A stretch of DNA of 64,000 bases from Roseimaritima ulvae (GTDB taxonomy: Bacteria; Planctomycetota; Planctomycetia; Pirellulales; Pirellulaceae): the NCBI RefSeq assembly GCF_008065135.1, contig NZ_CP042914.1, positions 434,001-498,000 on the forward strand. Reading direction: 5' to 3'. Shown here piece after piece: positions 40,638 to 49,600 of the stretch. The position numbers were made by a program, and so were the translations under genes. Within the stretch, counting starts at the first letter, position 1; each line of letters opens with the position of its first letter. The notes beneath the pieces are model-generated. The model did not search any database and was not told the origin of the DNA. It worked only from the letters and a program-made list of their open reading frames with translations.

Positions 40638-43586
40638 ATGACCTCTCGTTTTCTTCCCCGCGTGCTCCGTGTGGCTTTCGCTGTGATGCTTGGTGTCAGC
40701 GGAGGGCGGCTCCCGGTGTCCGCTCAGCCTCCTGCAGTGGATCCCTTTGCGCCGCAGCCGGCCGATGATCCGTTTGGGGCTCCCGCCGGCGACCCGTTTG
40801 GAGCTCCCGCTGGCGGCATGTTCGGCGAGGCTCCGGTGGATCTTGCTCCGACAGCGGCCACGGCGGCCGACGCCGAGGTGGAATCGGACCCGCTGATTCT
40901 GGAATTGCGGCGATATGCCGAGGGCAGCAACCACCAGCTGGCCGTGGCGATCCGCGAAGCGACCCGGATCGCGGCTTGGCAGGAGGTGAATGACTATCTG
41001 AAAACTTTGAGTGACCGCAAGTTGTCGGCCCCGGCGTTGGCCAATGTTGCCGATACGATCGGCGGTCCGCTGTTGGCTCGGATGAAAACCCAGCCCGCCT
41101 TGAGTGCCGAATCGCAGCAGCAGGTCGATGGCCTGCGGGCGGCTGCCAAGGCAGCTGCCGAAGACGTCGCGCGGGTGCGGGCGGCGATTCCGCTGATCGC
41201 TTCGCCGGACGTCAATCGTCGCGCGGCCGCTTACCGCGTGTTGTTGGCCGCCGGAGACGTGGCCCGAGCGGAATTGGCTGCCGCCGCGGCGAAAGCCGAA
41301 CCGCCGGTGGAGCGTCGTAAGTTGGCGGAAGTCTTGGCCCAGATGGGCGAGGGAGCGAAAGACGCATTGCGGCAGCTGGCCCTGCACGGCAGCGATGCCT
41401 TGCGAGCCGGCGCGTTGGAGACGTTAAGTATGCTGGGGCGGCGGGAAGCCACCGACGATCTGGTCTCGGCGCTGCACGCGGCTGATTCCACTGCGGCCGA
41501 ACGTTCGGTGGCGGCGACAAATCTAGCTCGCCTGTTTCCCGCCTTACCCTCAGCGACCGAAACCGAACTCTACTTGCTGCGGTCGCTGGAAAAGGCGGAC
41601 CGGCGAGCTGTGCGGACGCCCAATGATGAGATGACCGAAGTGGTTTGGGCTATTGCCGACGATCAACAAAGCGTGACGTCGCAAGTCATTTCGGCTCGCT
41701 TGGCGGCGCTGCAGGAGGCCTCGACGGCCGCCACACGCTTGCGGCGTTTGGCGGACCTTAGTCGCGAAGGACGGGCCGCGGCGCTGGTCAGCGATTTGGA
41801 CTACCGTGTGCAATTGGACCCCATGTTCGGCTCGGCCGCCGATCTGCAATCGCTGCAGCAAGCCTGGGGCGAAGCGGCTTTGTCCACGCCGTCCTTGGAA
41901 GCTTTGTTAGGCGTCGCACTCGAACAGCAGCGTTACGCCGCGGCGGTGGGAGTGTTGCGAATGCTGCCCGCCGACCCACAGTTGGTGATCTCACACGGCC
42001 AGCCTTCGACGCCCTTGGTAGCGGCCGCGTCGCATGCCAACGCGCGGGTTCGTTATGAAGCCGCCTTGGCGATTGGCCGCAGCGACATCACGCAGCCCTA
42101 TGCCGGCAGCAGCCGGGTGTTGCATCGTTTGATCGAGATGGCGGGACTGCCGGGCCAGCCCACGGCGCTGGTGGTCGAGCCGCGGTTGATGGCCGGCAAC
42201 CGCTTGGAGGCATTGATATTGCCGTTTGGCTACCGAGTCGAAACGGTCCGCAGTGTCGCTGAGGCGGTACAGCGGATCGATGAGGGCGGGGATGTGCAAG
42301 TGATTGTGGCGACCACCGATTTGCCGGACCTGCCACCGATCGAGCTGGTGGACCGAATCCGCCGCCGTCCTCTGGGCGGTCTGGTGCCGATCATCTTCGT
42401 CGGCGAGCCGCGTGCGGGCACCGAAAACAGCGACCAGGTGGCGCCGGTCCGCCGCATCAATCCGCCGGTCGAGCGGTTGACGGACCTCCGCTACAACGTG
42501 TTGTTACAGTCTTTGCAGCTATTGGCCGAAGACCTGCGGTTCGTGTTGCACAAGCCGGCCATCGATGTTCCGCTAACCCGCCGCGACCGTGCCCAGGAGC
42601 AACGGGAGCGTTATACGGCCGCATTGGACATGGTCCGCTCGGAGCTAAATCAATTTTCCACCGATCGCAGCGTGCGATTTTTTGGTTCGATGCTGGACTT
42701 AGGCGAACAGCCGATCGGTCTGGTGTTGCAGCCCCGCGGCGAGGAAGATCTCGAGTCCACCGCGTTGTTGCGGAATCTGTTTGATTCGCTGAGTTTCCGC
42801 TATGAGAGTGTGGGTAACTTGGAAGCCATCGAGCGAAGGTTGGAACTGTCGCGGCCGGTGCATTTTCTGTTTATTCCCGCCCCCGCCGTTGCGGGTTCGG
42901 CGGTAGACATGGTGGACCGCATCCGCGAGCACCCGCGAGCCCGCGAGTTGCCGGTGTTTATTTATGGCGGAGCCACCTCGGGGCTCGACGATCCGCGGTT
43001 TGCTCCGGTGGTGCGGCGCCGCCGTTCGATCGAAGCGCCGGCATCGTTTGGTTCGGTCACGCAGTCGATTCGGCAAGCGGCGTCGATGGCGCCCTTGGCG
43101 GTCGACGAACGGCAGATGTATAGCGCCCTAGCGATGGAGATCTTGGGACGTTTTGCCAGCGACCCGGCTTATCATTTTTATGATCTCCGCAGCAGCGGCG
43201 TGGCCGCCGTGTTGGGTTCGCCCACGTCGGGTTCAAGGGAAGCCGAGTTGGCGGTATTGTCTGGCTTAGGCACACCTTCCTCGCAGGCCGCGTTGGCTGA
43301 TTTGGCGGCCGCCGCGTCGCGGTCCCAAGCCGCCCGAGTGCGTGCGGCGGAAGCGTTTGCTGAATCGGTTCAGCGGTTCGGGACACGGCTGAGCCGCGAG
43401 AGTGTCGCGCTACAGTATCACCGCTATAATCAGGCGACGGACCCTGACGTTCGTCTGGTGCTCGGCCAAGTACTTGACGCGATGGAACAGCGTGTAAGCG
43501 CTGCCACAGCCGACTCGTCCGCTCCCCCGGCGGAAGATGCGGCGGAGGAACCATCGAGCGAGGCGGCGACGGGCTCGAAATCGTAA
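40638..43586 (+). CDS. Exported HEAT-repeat protein with two receiver-like domains
   Basis: A 982-residue protein with a signal peptide (VLRVAFAVMLGVSGGRLPVS, cleavage near SAQP) and a DPFGAPAG tandem repeat after it. Residues about 170-500 are alpha-helical repeats like HEAT (LAQMGEGAKDALRQLALHGS). Residues about 517-610 read like a response-regulator receiver (PFGYRVETVRSVAEAVQRI, VIVATTDLPDLPP, VPIIFVGEP), and a second, weaker one about 690-830 (PVHFLFIPAP...DRIREHP...LPVFIYGG). The phosphoacceptor Asp appears replaced (ATTD region), so signalling by phosphorylation is doubtful. A receiver fold outside the cytoplasm is odd. The sigma-54 activator gene follows after 34 bases. Function unknown. 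Confidence 0.7.
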   Translation: MTSRFLPRVLRVAFAVMLGVSGGRLPVSAQPPAVDPFAPQPADDPFGAPAGDPFGAPAGGMFGEAPVDLAPTAATAADAEVESDPLILELRRYAEGSNHQLAVAIREATRIAAWQEVNDYLKTLSDRKLSAPALANVADTIGGPLLARMKTQPALSAESQQQVDGLRAAAKAAAEDVARVRAAIPLIASPDVNRRAAAYRVLLAAGDVARAELAAAAAKAEPPVERRKLAEVLAQMGEGAKDALRQLALHGSDALRAGALETLSMLGRREATDDLVSALHAADSTAAERSVAATNLARLFPALPSATETELYLLRSLEKADRRAVRTPNDEMTEVVWAIADDQQSVTSQVISARLAALQEASTAATRLRRLADLSREGRAAALVSDLDYRVQLDPMFGSAADLQSLQQAWGEAALSTPSLEALLGVALEQQRYAAAVGVLRMLPADPQLVISHGQPSTPLVAAASHANARVRYEAALAIGRSDITQPYAGSSRVLHRLIEMAGLPGQPTALVVEPRLMAGNRLEALILPFGYRVETVRSVAEAVQRIDEGGDVQVIVATTDLPDLPPIELVDRIRRRPLGGLVPIIFVGEPRAGTENSDQVAPVRRINPPVERLTDLRYNVLLQSLQLLAEDLRFVLHKPAIDVPLTRRDRAQEQRERYTAALDMVRSELNQFSTDRSVRFFGSMLDLGEQPIGLVLQPRGEEDLESTALLRNLFDSLSFRYESVGNLEAIERRLELSRPVHFLFIPAPAVAGSAVDMVDRIREHPRARELPVFIYGGATSGLDDPRFAPVVRRRRSIEAPASFGSVTQSIRQAASMAPLAVDERQMYSALAMEILGRFASDPAYHFYDLRSSGVAAVLGSPTSGSREAELAVLSGLGTPSSQAALADLAAAASRSQAARVRAAEAFAESVQRFGTRLSRESVALQYHRYNQATDPDVRLVLGQVLDAMEQRVSAATADSSAPPAEDAAEEPSSEAATGSKS

Positions 43587-43620
43587 TTGAGGCCGTTCGA
43601 ACTTGACCCTCCAATCTTAA

Positions 43621-44691
43621 ATGCCAGCTTTCGGTAATCCTGCAGAGGGCCAACTCGGTCCACCGGTGCCCGGGATCATCGGCAATTCGCCGGCGATGCA
43701 GGAGGTTTATCGTATCACTCGACGTGTCGCCGCCAGCAACGCCTCGGTGTTAATTCTGGGCGAAACCGGGGTCGGTAAAGAACTGATCGCCGGGGCCGTG
43801 CATCAGTTGAGTCATCGTCGCAGCGGACCGTTTGTCAAAGTCAACTGCGGGGCGCTCAGCGAGAGCCTGTTGGAAAGCGAACTGTTCGGCCATGTTCGCG
43901 GCGCCTACACCGGGGCGGTAGCCAATCGTGAAGGACGTTTCGAAGCGGCCGATCGCGGCACGATCTTTCTGGACGAAATCAACAGCACCTCTCTGACTCT
44001 GCAGGTCAAATTGCTCCGCGTGCTGCAGGAAGGCGAATTTCAGCGGGTCGGTGATACCACCACCATCCAGTCCGACTCCCGCGTGATCGCGGCCAGCAAC
44101 CGCGACCTGATGGACGAAGTCCACCGCGAACGCTTTCGTGAAGACCTCTACTGGCGGTTGAACGTGGTGCCGATCGAGATCCCTCCTTTGCGCCGCCGAC
44201 GCGAAGACATCCCTGCGCTGGTGACCTTCTTTCTGGAATATTACAGCGAACTGAACGACCGTTATGTCGTGCACATCGAACCGGCTGCGCTGGAAGCCAT
44301 GACCGACTACCACTGGCCCGGCAACGTTCGCGAACTGCAAAACTATATCGAACGCGCCGTGGTCATGGCCGAAGGCGATGAATTGGCCGAGTCGCTGTTG
44401 CCCGAAGTCGTCACGGGCAGCTCCGCTCGACCACCCGAAGGGATCCTTACCAACGATGTGGAATCATTGACTACGGCCATGGTCCGGCAGGGCCTTAGCT
44501 CCGTGGCGGAGGACGCGGGCGATGTCCATAGCCAGATCGTCGATCGCATCGAACGCGAGGTCATCCTGCAAGTGCTGCAGGAGTGTGAAGGCGTGCAGAC
44601 GCGGGCCGCGGCGCGATTGGGCATTAATCGCAACACCCTGCACAAAAAAATCAAAGACTACGGTTTGGACCAGCCCGAGGATCAGGCTTGA
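43621..44691 (+). CDS. Sigma-54-dependent transcriptional activator without receiver domain
   Basis: A 356-residue AAA+ activator. The central domain (about 20-250) has Walker A GETGVGKELIAGAVH (from G47), the sigma-54 contact loop GAYTGA (94-99; canonical GAFTGA), and Walker B IFLDEIN. The sensor and finger motifs include VIAASNRDLMDEV, FREDLYWRLNVVPIEIPPLR and YHWPGNVRELQNYIERAV. The C-terminus (about 315-350) is a Fis-type helix-turn-helix, RAAARLGINRNTLHKKI. Only about 20 residues precede the AAA+ domain, so no receiver or GAF controls it in cis. Control must come from expression or another protein, possibly the receiver-like protein before it. The PaaK-like gene overlaps the stop. Confidence 0.95.
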   Translation: MPAFGNPAEGQLGPPVPGIIGNSPAMQEVYRITRRVAASNASVLILGETGVGKELIAGAVHQLSHRRSGPFVKVNCGALSESLLESELFGHVRGAYTGAVANREGRFEAADRGTIFLDEINSTSLTLQVKLLRVLQEGEFQRVGDTTTIQSDSRVIAASNRDLMDEVHRERFREDLYWRLNVVPIEIPPLRRRREDIPALVTFFLEYYSELNDRYVVHIEPAALEAMTDYHWPGNVRELQNYIERAVVMAEGDELAESLLPEVVTGSSARPPEGILTNDVESLTTAMVRQGLSSVAEDAGDVHSQIVDRIEREVILQVLQECEGVQTRAAARLGINRNTLHKKIKDYGLDQPEDQA

Positions 44692-46001
44692 TGGCCGACT
44701 ACCCGCAATTCGACCTGCGACTCCAGCAGCAACGTCTGACACCGCTCGAGCGGCAGCGAGCGCTGCGGCTCGATCGCGACGCCCTGGGTTCGCTGCAGCT
44801 GGACAAACTGAACCGGATGTTGGCCGGCGTGCTGCCGCATTGCCCGTTTTATCAGGACAAGTACGGCTGCACCGAGAAACAATTGCAGTCCCTGGAACAA
44901 CTGGTCGAACTGCCCTTGTTGACCAAGTCCGAATTGGTCGACCCCACGCCCGGCAGCCCGGCGCGGTTTCACTATCTGCCGCGGCAACGCTACGTGCGAT
45001 TTCATCAAACCAGCGGCACCAGCGGTCGACCGATGCCGGTCCTGGACTCCGCGGCCGACTGGCAGTGGTGGATCGATACCTGGCAGTTTGTATTAGATGC
45101 CGCCCAGGTGACCGCCGACGATACCGTGGCGATGGCATTTTCGTTTGGTCCCTTCATCGGCTTCTGGTCGGCTCATGACGCCATCGTCGACCGGCAAGCG
45201 TTGGTGATTCCGGCTGGCGGGATGAGCACCACGGCGCGTTTGCAGCTGATCCTGCATGGCGCCGCCACGGTGCTCTGCTGCACGCCCACCTACGCCCTAC
45301 ACCTGGCGGATGTGGCCGCCAAGGAAGGGTTGGATTTGGCCGGCAGCCGGGTTGCGCGAATCATCGTCGCCGGCGAACCGGGCGGCTCGATTCCCGAAGT
45401 CCGCCAGCGGATCGAGCAAGCTTGGGGGGCACGGGTGATCGACCACAGCGGCGCCAGCGAACTCGGGCCCTGGGGCGTGGGAGCCGTCGATGGCAGCGGG
45501 TTGTACGTAATCGAGTCCGAGTTCATCGTCGAAACGCTGCGGCCGGGCAGCGAGCAGCCCGCCGACGAGGGGGAGTTGGCCGAATTGGTACTGACCGGCT
45601 TGGGACGCTGGGGCGGACCGGCGATTCGCTACCGCACCGGTGACCTGGTCCGCGTGCAAACCGACCACGACCACGACAGTCGCTTTCGCTTCCTGCCTGG
45701 CGGTGTGCTGGGCCGAGCCGATGATATGCTGGTGATTCGCGGCGTCAATGTGTTTCCCAGCGGAGTCGAATCCGTGGTGCGCTCGATTGACGGGCTGGGA
45801 GAATTCCGCATGATTGCTACCCGCGTCGAATCGATGGACCAACTGGAAATCGACGTCGAAGGTAGCGGGCAAGCCGCCGCGCGACTGGCTGCGGAACTGC
45901 AGATCCGGCTGGGGCTGAGGATTCCGGTGCGAGCTGTCCCGGCCGACACCCTGCCTCGCAGCGAAGCTAAATCCCGCCGCCTGGACGACCGCCGCCGGTA
46001 A
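44691..46001 (+). CDS. PaaK-like AMP-dependent ligase (phenylacetate-CoA ligase family)
   Basis: Start ATG 44691 shares its first base with the last base of the previous stop (TGATG), giving 436 residues and translational coupling. Motifs of the adenylate-forming family are FHQTSGTSGRPMPVLD (P-loop, about 105-120), VLCCTPTYALHLADVA, IDHSGASELGPWG (A5), RTGDLV (A7) and GRADDMLVIRGVNVFPSGVE (A8/C-domain). These fit phenylacetate-CoA ligase and its relatives that activate aryl or other carboxylates to CoA thioesters. Other aromatic degradation genes are not in the window, so the substrate may differ. Gene order with the sigma-54 activator suggests expression under its control. Confidence 0.88.
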   Translation: MADYPQFDLRLQQQRLTPLERQRALRLDRDALGSLQLDKLNRMLAGVLPHCPFYQDKYGCTEKQLQSLEQLVELPLLTKSELVDPTPGSPARFHYLPRQRYVRFHQTSGTSGRPMPVLDSAADWQWWIDTWQFVLDAAQVTADDTVAMAFSFGPFIGFWSAHDAIVDRQALVIPAGGMSTTARLQLILHGAATVLCCTPTYALHLADVAAKEGLDLAGSRVARIIVAGEPGGSIPEVRQRIEQAWGARVIDHSGASELGPWGVGAVDGSGLYVIESEFIVETLRPGSEQPADEGELAELVLTGLGRWGGPAIRYRTGDLVRVQTDHDHDSRFRFLPGGVLGRADDMLVIRGVNVFPSGVESVVRSIDGLGEFRMIATRVESMDQLEIDVEGSGQAAARLAAELQIRLGLRIPVRAVPADTLPRSEAKSRRLDDRRR

Positions 46002-46009
46002 CCCCCGTA

Positions 46010-46061
46010 GCTACCGTCGCCAGACGGTGGAAATTCGTCGCTACCGTCGCCAGACGGTGGA
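46010..46061. repeat. Two direct 22-base repeats with internal palindrome
   Basis: GCTACCGTCGCCAGACGGTG + GA occurs at 46010-46031 and 46040-46061 (30-base spacing). Each can fold by CCGTC/GACGG. The unit resembles the 25-mer family (CGCCAGAC core). It lies between the PaaK-like and DUF971 genes. Confidence 0.85.
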
Positions 46062-46097
46062 CGCCGTACCCAGACTAGACTCGCTTTCGGACCTCGC

Positions 46098-46454
46098 ATG
46101 CCAATCAACGACACCTCCTCTTCCAGTGAACCGATTCTGCCGACGGGCATTGAGCGTGGCGCGGCCGGTCAGGTCGTGATCCAGTGGAGCGACCAGCAGC
46201 GCACCGTGCATACGGCCAGCCAATTGCGCAAGGCCTGTCCCTGTGCCAGTTGTCGCGAAAAGCGTAAAGCCAAGGCGGAGGATGAGGCTCAGCCGAGCGG
46301 CCTGCTGCCGGTACTGAGCGCGGCCGAAGCCCAACCGCTGGAAATCGCTGCGATGCGACCCGCCGGTCAGTACGCCTACAACATTCAGTTCAGCGACGGC
46401 CACAATAGCGGCCTGTTCACCTTCGACCTGCTGCGCGAGTTAGGTGAGGGGTAG
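46098..46454 (+). CDS. DUF971 (GBBH-like N-terminal domain) protein
   Basis: A 118-residue protein of the DUF971/gamma-butyrobetaine hydroxylase N-terminal fold. It reads VVIQWSDQQRTVHTASQLRK then CPCASC (metal-binding cysteines) and ends in YAYNIQFSDGHNSGLFTFDL, the family signature with the His of GHNSGLF. Such domains occur alone in bacteria near Fe-S or CoA enzymes (e.g. with MRP/ApbC or BioH-like genes), with a suggested role in Fe-S handling. It lies 97 bases after the PaaK-like gene on the same strand. A link to that gene is possible but the spacing includes a repeat. Confidence 0.85.
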   Translation: MPINDTSSSSEPILPTGIERGAAGQVVIQWSDQQRTVHTASQLRKACPCASCREKRKAKAEDEAQPSGLLPVLSAAEAQPLEIAAMRPAGQYAYNIQFSDGHNSGLFTFDLLRELGEG

Positions 46455-46646
46455 GGGGTGAACCCCCGAGCCGAAGATAAGAGCAGCTACAAGGCCCGGG
46501 GAACGTGCGATATATAAGTAGGGATTCGCGCCCATGGCTACATCCTGCCGGCCCTCTGGGCCTAACGCGTCTAAGATCTACTATCCGCCTCGATCCACCA
46601 TCCCCAGTCGTGACGAACCGCATAGAATGGCGGACAAGGAGACTGC

Positions 46647-49600
46647 ATGAATCGAGCTGAACAATCCCCTGAACACGATCCGCTGGCCCCTGAACACGAT
46701 CCGTTGGCCACTGAGCACGACCCGCGGGTGACGGCCCCCCTGATTGTTGGGATGGGCGCTTCAGCTGGAGGGCTGGAAGCCTTTCAGGAGTTGCTCGCTG
46801 CGCTGGGCGATGCGCCGAACCTAGCGATCGTGTTCGTCCAGCATCTGGATCCGACCAGCCCTTCGCTGTTGGCCGAATTGCTGGCAAAATCGACCAATAT
46901 GGAAGTCGTGGAGCTGTCCAAACGCTGCCGGCTGCAAGCCAATACGGTTTACGTCTGCCCTCCGCAAAAGCAGTTGAAGTTGCAGCGGGGTTGGGTGCGT
47001 CCCTCGGCCACGAAGGGGGCTCGACGGGCAACCGGAGTGATCGATTACTTCTTTCATTCCATCGCCGAAGACCAAGGTCAGCGGGGGGTGGGCGTGATCC
47101 TGTCCGGTTCGGGTAGTGATGGAACGTTGGGGTTAAAAGCGATCAGCGATTGTGGAGGATTGACGTTTGCTCAACACCCTGCGACGGCAAATTCTGACGC
47201 CATGCCTCGCAGTGCGGCCACTACCGGGGTGGCGGATCATGTGATGACGCCGGGCGAAATCGCCGCCGAGCTCCAGCAATATGCCGCCCACTGGTCTGAG
47301 CTGGGCAAACAGCCGATGCAGCAGCAACTGCACGACGAAATCCAGGCCGCGATTCCGGTGATTGCCGATACGCTGAAACAGGCCACTGACCACAATTTTC
47401 AGGATTACAAAATCAGCACGCTGGTGCGGCGTGTCCAGCGCCGGATGCAGATCCTGAAGATTCATACAGCCAGCGACTACGTCGATTTTTTGCAGCATCA
47501 CGACAGCGAAGTGAAGGCCCTGTTTCGCGAATTGCTGATCGGTGTGACCACCTTCTTTCGCGACCCCGAAGCGTTTGAAGCATTAAGCCAGATCGTGCTG
47601 CCGAAACTGTTTGCCCAGCGGGCTGCGGACGATTGTATGCGGATTTGGGTGGCCGGCTGTGCCAACGGGGCGGAAGCCTACACGTTGGCGATCCTCTGCC
47701 GCGAAGCCATGGACAAACTGGAATCGCCCTGCGAAGTCAAAATCTTCGCCACCGACATCGACGAGCGAGCGCTGCGTGTGGCACGCGCTGGCGCGTATCC
47801 GGTGGGGATTGAAGAGCATGTCACGGCGGAACGTTTGAAGCGATTTTTTTTCAAACGTGGCAAGCAGTATCACGTCGCCAAAGAAATCCGTGCGATGGTG
47901 TTGTTCTCCACGCACAATCTAATCAGTGACCCGCCCTTCTCACGCCAAGACTTGATCAGCTGCCGCAACCTGTTGATCTATCTGGGGCCACATCTGCAGA
48001 AAAAGCTGGTGCCGCTATTTCACTATGCTTTGCGGCCCTCGGGCTATCTGTTTTTGGGGCCCAGCGAAAACCTCACCTCGCACGGCGAATTGTTTCGTCC
48101 GCTGGATGTGCGGCAGCGAATCTCGCAGCGCAAGGGGACCACTGTGGGCAGCAACGCTTCGCCCCGGCTGCTTCCCCCCAGTGTGCCGCAGCGAGAGCTT
48201 GGGGATCGCCAACCGGACACGACGGTGGATTTGACCGAGATCCGACAACGGATTGTGCTGGATGAGTTTGCGCCCAAGTCCTGCGTGATCAATGAATCGG
48301 GCAAGGTGCTGAATGCTGCCGCCAACATGCACAAGTATCTGACAATCGGCGATGGCGATTTTGAAAACAATATCGTCCGCATGGCGGCCAGTGGGCTGCG
48401 GCTGGGGTTGCGAGCGGCGATCACGGAAGCCAAGCAGACGCGACGCAAGGTGCAGCATCAAGACCTGTCGATTCACGATGGGGATCAGATTCAGCAAGTC
48501 ATGCTGACCGTCCAGCCGATGCCTCAGTTGGGGGAACAGGAGCCATTGTTTCTGGTCGTCTTTCACGATGTCGGATTGCCGGTCAGCAGGGAGGAAATCA
48601 CATCGGGCAGTCCACAGCTGCAGGGACCGCATGATCCCGAAACGTTGCTGTCGCAGATGGAAAGCGAGCTGGAAACCACTCGCCGGGACCTGGACCGTTC
48701 GCTGCAGGATATGGAAGCCACCAATGAGGAGCTGAAGTCGTCCAACGAAGAATTGCTGTCGATGAACGAGGAATTGCAATCGGCCAATGAAGAGTTGGAA
48801 GCTTCGAAGGAAGAGATTCGCGTCGGCAGCGATGCGGTGGCCCGAGCCAACAACGATTTGGAGAATCTGTTTCGCAGCACCCGCATCGCGACCATCTTTT
48901 TGGACAGCGACGGCAACATCATCCGCTTTACGCCAGCGGCCAAAGAGGTCTACAACCTGATCACCACCGACGTTGGCCGGCGGTTGACCGACATCACGCA
49001 CCGCGCGGTGCGGATGCCCAAATTGCCACAGCCGGACGAGCTGGTGGGTGCCAAGGCGTCTGCCGAGCATGAGATTCAGACGCCGGAAGGTCGCTGGTTC
49101 TTGCGCCGCCTGTTCCCTTATATGCGGGGCAAACAAACCGAAGGCATGATCCTGACCTTCATCGACGTCACCGAACAGAAACGCACCGCGATGCGACTGG
49201 AAACCGAGCACCAAGTCAATCGCTTGCTCGTGCAGACGGATTCGCTGGAGGCCGTGATCCCCAAGATCCTAAAGTCGATCTGCGTAACGTTGAACGCACA
49301 GTTCAGCGCCCTGTGGTTGCCCTCGGGGGACGACCAGACGTTGAGCTGTCGGGAGATTTCGATTCAACCCGGTCATGCGGGGCTGCGAAAGTTTGCCAAG
49401 GAGTGCCGGGAAAAACGCTTCCCCATCGGCCAGGGCCAACCCGGTCGAGTGTGGGAATCGCTGACCGCTGACACCATCGAAGATCTACCGGGCGACCCCG
49501 ACTTTATTCGCACCTCCGCGATCGCCGCCGGGTTGGTCAGTGCCGTGGCCATGCCGATCGTGATGGGCAACGAATGTTTTGGCGTGATCGAGGTGTTTTC

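Noticed and set aside
48015-49214. 399-residue minus-strand frame inside the hybrid kinase
   Set aside because: Antisense shadow of the CheR-PAS region with no domain.
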